Positions 15,793 through 21,596 of a stretch of DNA of 22,849 nucleotides are shown piece after piece. The stretch comes from a virus: positions 1 to 22,849 of the IMG/VR virus record IMGVR_UViG_3300021085_000233. One strand, given 5' to 3'. The position numbers were made by a program, and so were the translations under genes. Every line of letters starts with the position of its first letter. Position 1 is the first letter of the stretch. The notes under the pieces were generated by a model. It was not told the origin of the DNA, did no database searches, and saw only the letters and a program-made list of their open reading frames with translations.

Positions 15793-15911
15793 TTTACATT
15801 ATATTAGCCACCATAATCGTCAACGTTCTATACAAGGCTCGCGAGTACGGCAGGGCAGACGTTGCGGATTTAATTATAATGGTCGCAGCAAGCGCAATTT
15901 TACTAACGTGA
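15789..15911 (+). CDS. 40-aa holin candidate
   Basis: A 40-aa frame starts with ATG overlapping the previous stop (ATGA) and ends overlapping the lysin start (GTGA). It encodes two hydrophobic stretches, MIYIILATIIVNVLYKA and VADLIIMVAASAILLT, separated by a charged turn (REYGRAD). Two short membrane spans immediately before an M15 lysin make a holin the simplest reading, although it is smaller than most known holins. The tight coupling on both sides supports it being a gene. Confidence 0.6.
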   Translation: MIYIILATIIVNVLYKAREYGRADVADLIIMVAASAILLT

Positions 15912-16273
15912 AATACTTTAACTATCATGAATTCGACAGCCCCGACGCAATCGGCAGCGGCGAACACATGATGGACGACGATTTTTTGCAGATGTTAGAC
16001 CGCGCTCGCCACTTGGCGGGCGTTCCTTTTCGTATAAACTCAGGTTACAGGACGAAGGAACACAACAAGAAAATAGGAGGCAAACCAAACAGCGCCCACA
16101 CCATGGGTTGCGCGGCTGACATACATTGCACAGATTCACGTGCCCGGTGCTACATACTTGGCGCACTTCTCGAAGTTGGTTTTAATCGTGTAGGTATTTC
16201 AAAAACCTTCATTCATGTCGACAACAGTTACGACGCGAGCCACGACGAGGATGTAATATGGTTATATGACTAA
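15908..16273 (+). CDS. Endolysin-like M15 peptidase
   Basis: This 121-aa protein is a single M15-type (D-Ala-D-Ala carboxypeptidase / L-Ala-D-Glu peptidase fold) zinc peptidase that would cut peptidoglycan stem peptides. The motif SAHTMGCAAD (residues 62-71) supplies zinc ligands His64 and Asp71, and FIHVD (101-105) supplies His103. INSGYRTKEHN (43-53) is the usual substrate-side motif. No signal peptide is present, so it would depend on a holin. The GTG start at 15908 overlaps the 40-aa gene. The length is normal for stand-alone phage M15 domains. Confidence 0.92.
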   Translation: MKYFNYHEFDSPDAIGSGEHMMDDDFLQMLDRARHLAGVPFRINSGYRTKEHNKKIGGKPNSAHTMGCAADIHCTDSRARCYILGALLEVGFNRVGISKTFIHVDNSYDASHDEDVIWLYD

Positions 16274-16979
16274 GGACATACGCCCACGGATTAACGCCCA
16301 GCAGAAACGGGCACTGGACTACCTGAGAACAAAGGAGCGGCGTATTTTGGTTATAGGTGACTTACATTGTCCGTTCGAGCTTGACGGATATTTTGAGTTT
16401 TGTTTGGACACCTACGACCGCTTTGCCTGCAATCAGGTCATTTTTATCGGTGATATTCTCGATAACCATTATGCGTCATACCACGAAACAGACGCCAACG
16501 GAATGAGTGGAGGGTACGAACTACAGGAGGCGATAAAGCACGTCGATAAGTGGGCGCAGGCGTTTCCGATTGCTGACGTCATTATAGGCAACCATGACAG
16601 GCTAATAATGCGCAAGGCGTTTAGCTCATCAGTGCCACGCGAATGGATTAAAGACTATAACGAGGTGTTGGGCACGTCATGGAATTGGGTCGAGCGCATT
16701 GAGTACGACGGCGTTCAATTCGTGCATGGGGAAGGTGGAACAGCGCGCACGAAGGCAAAAAACGATATGCAAAGCACGGTACAGGGGCACATACATACGC
16801 AGGCATATGTTGAGTGGCTGGTAGGCAACCGCAGCAAGATATTCGGGATGCAGGTAGGTTGCGGCATCGACCGCGACAGCTATGCAGCGGCTTACGCCAA
16901 GCACTACAAAAAACAGGCGATAGGCTGCGGTGTCGTCATCGGTGGCCACACTGCCATAAATTGTTTGATGCCGCTTTAA
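16266..16979 (+). CDS. Calcineurin-like metallophosphoesterase
   Basis: This 237-aa protein has every motif of the two-metal phosphoesterase fold: GDLHC (Asp32, His34), GDILDNH (Asp63), GNHD (Asn109, His110), VHGEG (His154) and GHIHTQ (His175, His177). The substrate is unknown; phage relatives act on nucleic acid ends, nucleotides or phosphoproteins. It overlaps the M15 gene by 8 nt, so it is co-translated with the lysis cassette, an unexpected partner. The last conserved segment VVIGGHTAIN may supply another His. It is cytosolic, with no signal or membrane segment. Confidence 0.88.
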   Translation: MTKDIRPRINAQQKRALDYLRTKERRILVIGDLHCPFELDGYFEFCLDTYDRFACNQVIFIGDILDNHYASYHETDANGMSGGYELQEAIKHVDKWAQAFPIADVIIGNHDRLIMRKAFSSSVPREWIKDYNEVLGTSWNWVERIEYDGVQFVHGEGGTARTKAKNDMQSTVQGHIHTQAYVEWLVGNRSKIFGMQVGCGIDRDSYAAAYAKHYKKQAIGCGVVIGGHTAINCLMPL

Positions 16980-17003
16980 TACCTTGCAGGAAAATTTTAC
17001 AAC

Positions 17004-17177
17004 ATGGGATTATTAATACAGACGTATTGGGCCGAGATTGTTTTGGCTCTTATGGCATTCGTGAAGGTCATTGTAAACCTCACACCAACAGAAGCAGATA
17101 ACAAGGTCTTTGGATGGCTAGACACGCTTATAAATGCAATCGTTAGCGACCGTAGGAAAGCGCGAAGAAATGATTAA
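17004..17177 (+). CDS. 57-aa membrane protein
   Basis: A small gene starts with ATG 24 nt after the phosphoesterase stop. It encodes one N-terminal membrane segment (LLIQTYWAEIVLALMAFVKVIVNL, about residues 3-25), a short TPTEADNKVFGWLDTLI amphipathic stretch, and a basic tail (SDRRKARRND). The topology resembles small phage holins or lysis regulators, and similar short proteins are common at the end of phage lysis blocks. It is the last gene before the control region and its terminator. Confidence 0.7.
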   Translation: MGLLIQTYWAEIVLALMAFVKVIVNLTPTEADNKVFGWLDTLINAIVSDRRKARRND

Positions 17178-17182
17178 CTTAG

Positions 17183-17200
17183 CAAACTGGTAGTAGTTTG
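17183..17200. promoter_or_regulatory. 18-bp dyad, operator or hairpin candidate
   Basis: CAAACT-GGTAGT-AGTTTG has perfect 6-bp arms around a 6-bp spacer, in the longest intergenic gap, six bases after the last lysis-block stop. It could bind a dimeric regulator such as the HTH protein at 18969, or form a weak RNA hairpin upstream of the terminator. Confidence 0.35.
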
Positions 17201-17222
17201 TTTCATAGAGATTGATTAAAGA

Positions 17223-17248
17223 GCCTCCAAACGTGGGGGCTTTTTTTT
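17223..17248 (+). terminator. Rho-independent terminator ending the late operon
   Basis: GCCTCC / GGGGGC form a 6-bp stem with one G-U pair and a 6-nt loop (17223-17240), followed by eight T residues. It separates the late/lysis genes from the early promoter. Confidence 0.9.
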
Positions 17249-17288
17249 GTGCCCAAGAAAAAAAAATCAAAGTTTTTTACGAAAAAGC

Positions 17289-17322
17289 TTGCGTAACGAA
17301 AAAAGATGCGTATCTTTGAGGC
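17289..17322 (+). promoter_or_regulatory. Early promoter, full Bacteroidota consensus
   Basis: TTG at 17289-17291, a 19-nt spacer, and TATCTTTG at 17311-17318 match the -33 and -7 elements known from Bacteroides and Flavobacterium. ATG 17323 is 4 nt further, so the start of transcription should fall close to the start codon and the mRNA should be leaderless. It is the best promoter in the window and heads the replication region. Confidence 0.75.
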
Positions 17323-17571
17323 ATGGAAACACTAACCACCCTCCAGCGCCAATCGCGCATTGCACTCGAAGATGTGCGAACACAGGTTGCAATCTGCAAC
17401 GAGTTGAACAAGAAGGTAACTGCCGAACCAAGTTTGGCGGATGTCCTTAAGAAAGCCAACGAGCGGCTTGAGTTGCTCAAGGCTCGATGGAGCGAAGCAG
17501 GAGATGCGGCTTGGGCAGTAAGCAAGAAGAAATTTTTTCCTGACATGCAATACAATCATCGTTTGATTTGA
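17323..17571 (+). CDS. Unknown early protein, helical
   Basis: This 82-aa protein is unrecognised. It is almost entirely predicted helix with heptad-like leucines (LTTLQRQSRIALEDV, then LADVLKKANERLELLKARW) and ends in a basic, aromatic tail (KKKFFPDMQYNHRLI). It is the first gene behind the strongest promoter and is followed by its own terminator, so it can be expressed alone and early. Such first-in-line phage proteins often act on host functions, but nothing in the sequence shows a target. Confidence 0.75.
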   Translation: METLTTLQRQSRIALEDVRTQVAICNELNKKVTAEPSLADVLKKANERLELLKARWSEAGDAAWAVSKKKFFPDMQYNHRLI

Positions 17572-17580
17572 ATTTGCAAT

Positions 17581-17603
17581 GCCCTTCGGGGCTTTATTTT
17601 TTT
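17581..17603 (+). terminator. Terminator with UUCG tetraloop
   Basis: GCCC-TTCG-GGGC (17581-17592) is a short stem closed by the very stable UUCG tetraloop, followed by TTTATTTTTTT. It would partly terminate the first early transcript and so lower expression of the genes beyond it. A weak promoter-like pair overlaps it (TTTG 17573-17576 and TATTTTTT 17595-17602, 4 nt before ATG 17607). Confidence 0.75.
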
Positions 17604-17606
17604 ACC

Positions 17607-17720
17607 ATGTGGCGCGAAGGATACGACTACCCAGCAGACGACGAAGACGAAGGCCGTGACTACTACGAAGAGGCCGACGAACAACACGACAAACACCAAG
17701 ACGAAAAACTAGACCAATGA
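17607..17720 (+). CDS. 37-aa very acidic protein
   Basis: MWREGYDYPADDEDEGRDYY and the following residues are dominated by Asp, Glu, Tyr and His, ending DKLDQ-like (EKLDQ). The frame starts 15 nt after the UUCG hairpin and overlaps the next gene by 4 nt (ATGA). Small acidic phage proteins can mimic DNA, but here composition is the only evidence. Confidence 0.5.
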   Translation: MWREGYDYPADDEDEGRDYYEEADEQHDKHQDEKLDQ

Positions 17721-17866
17721 ACAAACCAATTTGCGTGCGCAGCAGCGTACAAGTAACAGCCCCGCAGTCATTCAACCAATGGCAGCAAGACCTAGCCGAG
17801 GAACGCGAGTTTCTGCGCCTGATTGACAAAATGAAAATGCACTTAAAGCAAAACCGAGAAAAATGA
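17717..17866 (+). CDS. 49-aa unknown protein
   Basis: This small frame is coupled on both sides by ATGA overlaps. The N-terminal half (NKPICVRSSVQVTAPQSFNQW) is extended, and the C-terminal half (QDLAEEREFLRLIDKMKMHLKQ) is an amphipathic, coiled-coil-like helix. No family is recognised. The tight spacing before the annealing-protein candidate suggests it belongs to the recombination operon. Confidence 0.55.
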   Translation: MNKPICVRSSVQVTAPQSFNQWQQDLAEEREFLRLIDKMKMHLKQNREK

Positions 17867-18237
17867 GTAACACCGATGAACTGCGGGCGCTGTCTGCGAA
17901 ATACGACATGCGCCCCGACCATTTCCACAAAGACCAGCGCGGCTTCGTCATTATGACGCGTAGAGGCGTCGAACACTTGCAAGCTAAAATAAAGGCCGAG
18001 GTTCGCTTTTCTACCGTCGCTGAATACTCAGACCCAAAGGAGGGGAGATATTGCATTAAAGCGTACGCAAAATGCGAAATAGGACGGGTAGAGACGTATG
18101 GCGAAGCGAGCAAATCAAATAACCGCAATGCGTACCCTATTGCCATGGCGGAAAAACGCGCCTTATCCCGTGCCATTTTAAAGCTCGCAGGCTTCTACAC
18201 TGCTGGCGTATATGGCGAAGACGAAATAGACGAATGA
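17863..18237 (+). CDS. Possible Rad52-like single-strand annealing protein
   Basis: This 124-aa protein has a short beta-rich core (GFVIMTRRGVEHLQAKIKAEVRF, then YCIKAYAKCEIGRVETYGEAS) followed by the helix AYPIAMAEKRALSRAILKLAGFY (about residues 88-110). A beta sheet followed by an (A/T)xxRAxxRAxxxxxG helix is a hallmark of Rad52/ERF/Sak-type annealing proteins, although this one is short. It precedes a DUF3127 SSB-like gene and nuclease genes, which fits a recombination module. The link to the superfamily is by eye only; a related family of phage proteins of unknown function is the alternative. Confidence 0.5.
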   Translation: MSNTDELRALSAKYDMRPDHFHKDQRGFVIMTRRGVEHLQAKIKAEVRFSTVAEYSDPKEGRYCIKAYAKCEIGRVETYGEASKSNNRNAYPIAMAEKRALSRAILKLAGFYTAGVYGEDEIDE

Positions 18238-18509
18238 ACCTCGACGAGTTTTTTGATAGCGTAGAGGCTGACCAAGCCGCACACGTGGAAGACGTCAAGG
18301 ATTACGCTCTACACCTGCTGAGTACGTCCACGATGAAGGACGACGATGACGGGTTAGAGGATGAAATTATTGACACAGACCCAACGCCAAGCCGCTGGCG
18401 TGAGATATTCGAGCGGCTACGATTAAACCAGTTGCGTGCAATCGACTTGCCCAACTGTTCACAAACTGAATTCACTAAATCATATAAAAAACATGGAGTT
18501 AATTATTGA
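18234..18509 (+). CDS. Unknown acidic protein
   Basis: This 91-aa protein is unrecognised. The N-terminal half is strongly acidic (MNLDEFFDSVEADQAAHVEDV, later KDDDDGLEDEIIDTDPTP), and the C-terminal half is a basic helix (SRWREIFERLRLNQLRAI) with a KSYKKHGVNY tail. It overlaps the annealing-protein candidate by 4 nt and the SSB gene by 17 nt, which supports expression in one operon. The acidic half could interact with the basic partner proteins around it. Confidence 0.65.
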   Translation: MNLDEFFDSVEADQAAHVEDVKDYALHLLSTSTMKDDDDGLEDEIIDTDPTPSRWREIFERLRLNQLRAIDLPNCSQTEFTKSYKKHGVNY

Positions 18510-18840
18510 AGGAGTTATTAAGCGCGTTTGTAAACCGATGGAATTTGAGAGCGGCTTTCGTAAGTGCGAAGTACACGTTGAAATCCAAGATGGAAAATAT
18601 CCGCAAACGTTGGCGCTGGAGTTTCTAAAGGACGACGTTGATGAGGCAGTTGCATTGCCTGAAGGCAAGACAATCAAAGCACGCTGCAACGTACGCGGTA
18701 GCGAATGGCAAAAGGACGACACGCAGCCGATGCGGGTATTTATGTCTCTAGTGCCTTGGAAGTACGAAATCGTAGAAGCTGGAGCGCAGACAGCACAACC
18801 CAAACAACCCGCAGAAGATGGCAAAAATTTCCCTTTCTGA
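18493..18840 (+). CDS. Single-strand DNA-binding-like protein (DUF3127)
   Basis: This 115-aa protein starts MELIIEGVIKRVCKPMEFESGF and continues with RKCEVHVEIQDGKYPQTLALEFLKDDVDEA. It is an OB-fold pattern characteristic of DUF3127, a family common in Bacteroidota and their phages and regarded as SSB-like. The C-terminus (PAEDGKNFPF) ends in an aromatic/acidic tip like the SSB tail that recruits partners. The ATG at 18493 follows ATATAAAAAAC, a Bacteroidota-style A-rich initiation region, so I prefer it over the earlier in-frame ATG at 18436 that lies deep in the upstream gene. Confidence 0.8.
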   Translation: MELIIEGVIKRVCKPMEFESGFRKCEVHVEIQDGKYPQTLALEFLKDDVDEAVALPEGKTIKARCNVRGSEWQKDDTQPMRVFMSLVPWKYEIVEAGAQTAQPKQPAEDGKNFPF

Positions 18841-19003
18841 TGTGCGTTATACCGTCAAACTACCAAAGCAAAACACGCGCGTAACGTTTGAGAACTACAG
18901 CAGCTTTGAACGGTATGTTGACGACCTACGAACAAAACAAATAAGCCATGAAATCCGAATCGAATACAATGAAACTGAAAAGCTTTATAAACAAGCACTT
19001 TGA
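18818..19003 (+). CDS. 61-aa unknown protein
   Basis: A small protein (MAKISLSDVRYTVKLPKQNT, then VTFENYSSFERYVDDLRTKQ) with a beta-beta-alpha look. It overlaps the SSB gene by 23 nt and the HTH gene. No family is recognised. The frame is bounded by real genes on both sides, and its composition is ordinary for this genome, so it is probably expressed. Confidence 0.5.
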   Translation: MAKISLSDVRYTVKLPKQNTRVTFENYSSFERYVDDLRTKQISHEIRIEYNETEKLYKQAL

Positions 19004-19193
19004 AGGGTTGGACCATTGCGCCGAAAAGTTGGGCGTATCGCGTCGCACGGTAGAAAATTACATCTACAGCAACCCGACCGGGATACTGAAACACAGCGGC
19101 CAATTGATGCAGCTCGACGGCGTTGACCCGTTCGAACTGTTCGACGTGGTAGCTGAGAACGTGGAACAAATTAACCAAAAACAAAAAGCATGA
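18969..19193 (+). CDS. Small helix-turn-helix DNA-binding protein
   Basis: This 74-aa protein (81 aa if the earlier ATG at 18948 is used) has a clear HTH: FEGLDHCAEKLGVSRRTVENYIYSNP, with the LGVSRRTVENY recognition helix. The rest is a helical tail (VDPFELFDVVAENVEQINQ) that may dimerise. It could be a Cro-like regulator or a replication accessory factor. It is the only small repressor-like protein in the window, and no second, divergent repressor is present. The ATG at 18969 shortens the overlap with the previous gene. A dyad at 17183-17200 is a possible binding site. Confidence 0.7.
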   Translation: MKLKSFINKHFEGLDHCAEKLGVSRRTVENYIYSNPTGILKHSGQLMQLDGVDPFELFDVVAENVEQINQKQKA

Positions 19194-19576
19194 TTCAATT
19201 TCATAACGGTTGGGAGCATGATTTAAAAGTCGGTCAAGACGGTGAAAGCGAATTCAGCAACTTGTTACGCGAGGGCCGACCGTTTTACACCGTTGAATGT
19301 AAACGGGATATGCAAGTGCATGAAACAGGTAATTTATTCATCGAAGTCGAGAGCCGAGGAAGTGCCAGCGGGATAGAACACACGCAGGCCGATTATTGGG
19401 CATTCATGACGCACGACAAAAAAGTTAGTATTGTCGTAGACCGTGAAACGTTGCAGAAGGTGCTAGAAGCTCACAAAGGCGACAAAGTAAAAGGCGGCGA
19501 CGACATGACTAGTCTAGGCTACTTGATACAGGCGAAACAGCTAATTCGCTCAATACTGCAATTCGTTGAAGCGTAA
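19190..19576 (+). CDS. PD-(D/E)XK-like nuclease candidate
   Basis: This 128-aa protein has the layout of small PD-(D/E)XK nucleases: an N-terminal helix with glutamates (GQDGESEFSNLL, Glu19/Glu21), then Asp40 in VECKRD, then IEVES with Glu52 and Glu54. The D-x11-E-x-E spacing resembles BamHI, where Glu replaces the usual Lys. TGNLFIEVESRG followed by SGIEHTQADYWAF is a recurring phage motif. It could resolve recombination or replication intermediates, or act as a restriction-like nuclease. It overlaps the HTH gene by 4 nt and the initiator by 11 nt. No biochemical class is certain. Confidence 0.6.
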   Translation: MIQFHNGWEHDLKVGQDGESEFSNLLREGRPFYTVECKRDMQVHETGNLFIEVESRGSASGIEHTQADYWAFMTHDKKVSIVVDRETLQKVLEAHKGDKVKGGDDMTSLGYLIQAKQLIRSILQFVEA

Positions 19577-20309
19577 AGGCATATATATCCCACTGGAGTT
19601 GTGGAATCTTGGCGAGCTGCACCCAAATGAACGGGTACTGCTTGCCGAGGTTGCCAGCTTCGAGGATAAGAATAAACCATGCTTTGCAGGAAACGAACAC
19701 TTTGCCAACCTGCTCAACGTTTCAACGGCCACGGCACGGGGCTATATTTCCAAGCTTGTCAACGCTGGTTTTCTTGTCCGAGAGGGTGACAGATACAACA
19801 GACGACTGCGTAGAATAGCGCAAACGAGTGCGCAGAATAGCGCAGACGAGTGCGTAGATTCACGCAAACGAGTGCGCAAATCCGCGCAAACGAGTGCGCA
19901 GAATTCAGCACATACTATAACAACTACTATATCAACTACTAATACATCTACTAATAGCGCGAAAGTGTTGAATGTTGTTTTGCCGTTTCAATCGGAAAAA
20001 TTTGAAGCCGCATGGAACGAATGGAAAGACTACAAACAAACAGACCACCGATTTAGATACAAATCGCCCAAAAGCGAACAGCGGGCACTAATCAAACTCC
20101 AAAATGAACACACTGAAGAAACAGACGCCATCAACGCAATTCATACAGCAATTGCAAACGGATGGAAAGGCTTGGTATTTAACTCACCCAAAGGCGGGGG
20201 AGCTAACCGCAGGCGAGCGGATAACCTTGAAAGAGATGTCAACCGCGAAAAGCTTGCAGAATTTGCAAGAACTGGACGTATCACGCCTGACGCTTCAAAC
20301 GTGCTTTGA
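19566..20309 (+). CDS. Replication initiator (lambda O-like organisation)
   Basis: This 247-aa protein has a winged-helix N-terminal domain (residues 1-78; HFANLLNVSTATARGYISKLVNAGFL is the HTH), a Ser/Thr/Gln low-complexity linker (84-135), and a C-terminal domain FEAAWNEWKDYK...SEQRALIKLQ...AIANGWKGLVF (146-205) of the DnaD/replisome-organiser kind. The linker is encoded by the iterons and AT-rich tract of the probable origin, just as lambda O carries ori between its DNA-binding and P-binding halves. The start is TTG 19566, overlapping the nuclease gene; no ATG or GTG fits. The protein should bind the iterons, melt the AT tract and recruit a loader. Confidence 0.85.
   Translation: MKRKGIYIPLELWNLGELHPNERVLLAEVASFEDKNKPCFAGNEHFANLLNVSTATARGYISKLVNAGFLVREGDRYNRRLRRIAQTSAQNSADECVDSRKRVRKSAQTSAQNSAHTITTTISTTNTSTNSAKVLNVVLPFQSEKFEAAWNEWKDYKQTDHRFRYKSPKSEQRALIKLQNEHTEETDAINAIHTAIANGWKGLVFNSPKGGGANRRRADNLERDVNREKLAEFARTGRITPDASNVL
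19796..19900. repeat. Origin iterons, 22-bp period
   Basis: Four 17-bp iterons start at 19818, 19840, 19862 and 19884, exactly 22 bp apart. The first and fourth are identical (GCGCAAACGAGTGCGCA); the second differs at two positions and the third at one. A degenerate fifth, in phase at 19796-19812, matches the second at 13 of 17 positions. Each has 5-bp inverted arms, GCGCA and TGCGC. Because 22 is not a multiple of three, the same DNA is read in all three frames (AQTSAQ, ADECV, RKRVRK), so the repeat is kept as DNA and not as protein. Confidence 0.92.
19909..19956. other. AT-rich G-free unwinding tract of the probable origin
   Basis: Forty-eight consecutive + strand bases contain no G and are rich in A and T, with a repeated CAACTACTA-type motif (19921, 19933). 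The tract starts 8 bp after the last iteron. An asymmetric AT-rich segment directly beside iterons is the lambda ori design and would be the first DNA to melt. In the protein it encodes a Thr/Ser run. Confidence 0.8.
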
Positions 20310-20808
20310 AGGCACGAACGTGCGCACGGCATTGGTATGCGACGAAGCACCAACACGCGCGGCACTTATCGGAATGTTAAGCCGATGCGTAAAGTTTATC
20401 GACGCAAATAAGACGCTTACAGAACCTGAACACATAGCGATGACCGTGAACGAGCTTGTTCAGCAATTCCCAACGTTTACGCTTGAAGATTGGCGCTTGT
20501 GCCTGTACATGATGGCCAAGGAAAGCTTTGGGCCGTACTACGAACGCCTAAAGTTGGCGCAGTTTGTCGATTGCTTCACCAAGTACGACCAACTAAAACA
20601 GCCAGTGATTCAAACCATACGCGAAAACGAACGCAAAGCCGCCGAGCAAATGCAGGCCGAGGCGATGAGGCATTTACAGCCCGAATATACGACTCAAATG
20701 AACCCAGTGGCATCGAGGGTTCACCCAGCGGATTGGATGGCAGGAGAGAGCCGCTTAACGTACACAGAGCGCGAAGAGATGAAGAACCGACAGAAAGAAA
20801 CGAAATGA
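20236..20808 (+). CDS. Probable helicase loader / replication partner (P-position gene)
   Basis: This protein of about 190 aa (start ATG 20236, MSTAKSLQNLQELDVSRLTL) follows the initiator, where lambda P or DnaC-like loaders lie. The core EPEHIAMTVNELVQQFPTFTLEDWRLCLYMMAKESFGPYYERLKLAQFVDCFTKY recurs in Bacteroidota phage replication regions, from memory. It has no Walker A motif, so an ATP-independent P-type loader is more likely than a DnaC type. The C-terminus is charged helix. An earlier in-frame ATG at 20104 would overlap the initiator by over 200 nt; 20236 still overlaps by 74. The loader role is inferred from context. Confidence 0.6.
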   Translation: MSTAKSLQNLQELDVSRLTLQTCFEGTNVRTALVCDEAPTRAALIGMLSRCVKFIDANKTLTEPEHIAMTVNELVQQFPTFTLEDWRLCLYMMAKESFGPYYERLKLAQFVDCFTKYDQLKQPVIQTIRENERKAAEQMQAEAMRHLQPEYTTQMNPVASRVHPADWMAGESRLTYTEREEMKNRQKETK

Positions 20809-21596
20809 AGACAGTAACAAGCGTAAGCGGCGGGCAGTCGTCGGCATACATAGCGGCAAATTACCCAAGCGACTACCTTGTTTTTGCTTTGGTTACAACA
20901 GACGACGCAAAATGTAAACACCCCGACCCAATACTGCGAAAAATGGCCAGCGATAAAATTGGCCGCGACTTCATCGGCACGCTTGAGGAAGATACAATTT
21001 TGCAAACCATTTTCGAGCTTGAGCAATGGTTGCAACAGGAAATTTATTGGGTTGCTGGCTTACCATTCGAGCAGATAATTGACAAAAAAAGCGGGTATTT
21101 ACCGAATATTATGGCGCGATACTGCACGACCGAAATGAAGATAAAACCAATGTTCCATTGGTGGCAAAATACGATTGGAGAACCTGTAGAAATGCAAATT
21201 GGATTCCGTCAAGGCGAAGAACGCAGGGCAAAGAATATGCTCGACAAATGTGTCGACGGCTTGCGGCAGTTTGGTAAAGTGGGATGGCAGAAGCCTGTTT
21301 TTCCTCTTATTGACAACGGCATAAAACGCGATAAAATTGTACAATATTGGGATGATATACCGTTACCATTTGCACAGCAAAACAATTGCGTGGGATGCTT
21401 TCACCGTAATGCCTTGGTGCTGCGCAAAAAGTTTGACGACCACCCGAACAAAATGCAATGGTTTAAAGAGCAAGAACAACGCACTGGCAACCAATTCAAA
21501 AGCGAAATCAACTATACTAACATTGAAAAGCATCGACCACAAACGGAAATAGATTTTTCCGATTGGTCATGTGATTCAGGATACTGCGGATTATGA
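20805..21596 (+). CDS. PAPS-reductase-like PP-loop enzyme
   Basis: This 263-aa protein has a PP-loop (SVSGGQSSAY, residues 6-15) in which the usual Lys or Asp after SGG is Gln, then CTTEMKIKPM (107-116), a CVGC pair (about 195-198) and a C-terminal CxxxxC pair (256-261). Free sulfate reduction is unlikely for a phage. Relatives include DndC-type phosphorothioation enzymes and tRNA/base thiolation enzymes, so nucleic-acid sulfur or base modification is possible. The four cysteines could hold an Fe-S or zinc centre. ATG 20805 overlaps the previous stop (ATGA). The substrate is not shown by the sequence. Confidence 0.8.
   Translation: MKTVTSVSGGQSSAYIAANYPSDYLVFALVTTDDAKCKHPDPILRKMASDKIGRDFIGTLEEDTILQTIFELEQWLQQEIYWVAGLPFEQIIDKKSGYLPNIMARYCTTEMKIKPMFHWWQNTIGEPVEMQIGFRQGEERRAKNMLDKCVDGLRQFGKVGWQKPVFPLIDNGIKRDKIVQYWDDIPLPFAQQNNCVGCFHRNALVLRKKFDDHPNKMQWFKEQEQRTGNQFKSEINYTNIEKHRPQTEIDFSDWSCDSGYCGL

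Noticed and set aside
16980-17003. TACCTTG before the 57-aa gene as a promoter
   Set aside because: The match is incomplete and the spacing to ATG is about 17 nt; read-through from the lysis operon is enough.
19796-19900. CRISPR-like array of short repeats
   Set aside because: Spacers are only 5 bp and similar to each other, the repeat is inside a coding gene, and no cas gene is near. Iterons explain it better.
20490-20804. N-terminal extension of the PAPS-reductase-like protein
   Set aside because: It overlaps the loader-position gene in another frame. The ATG at 20805 gives the conserved MKTVTSVSGG start and the usual ATGA overlap.
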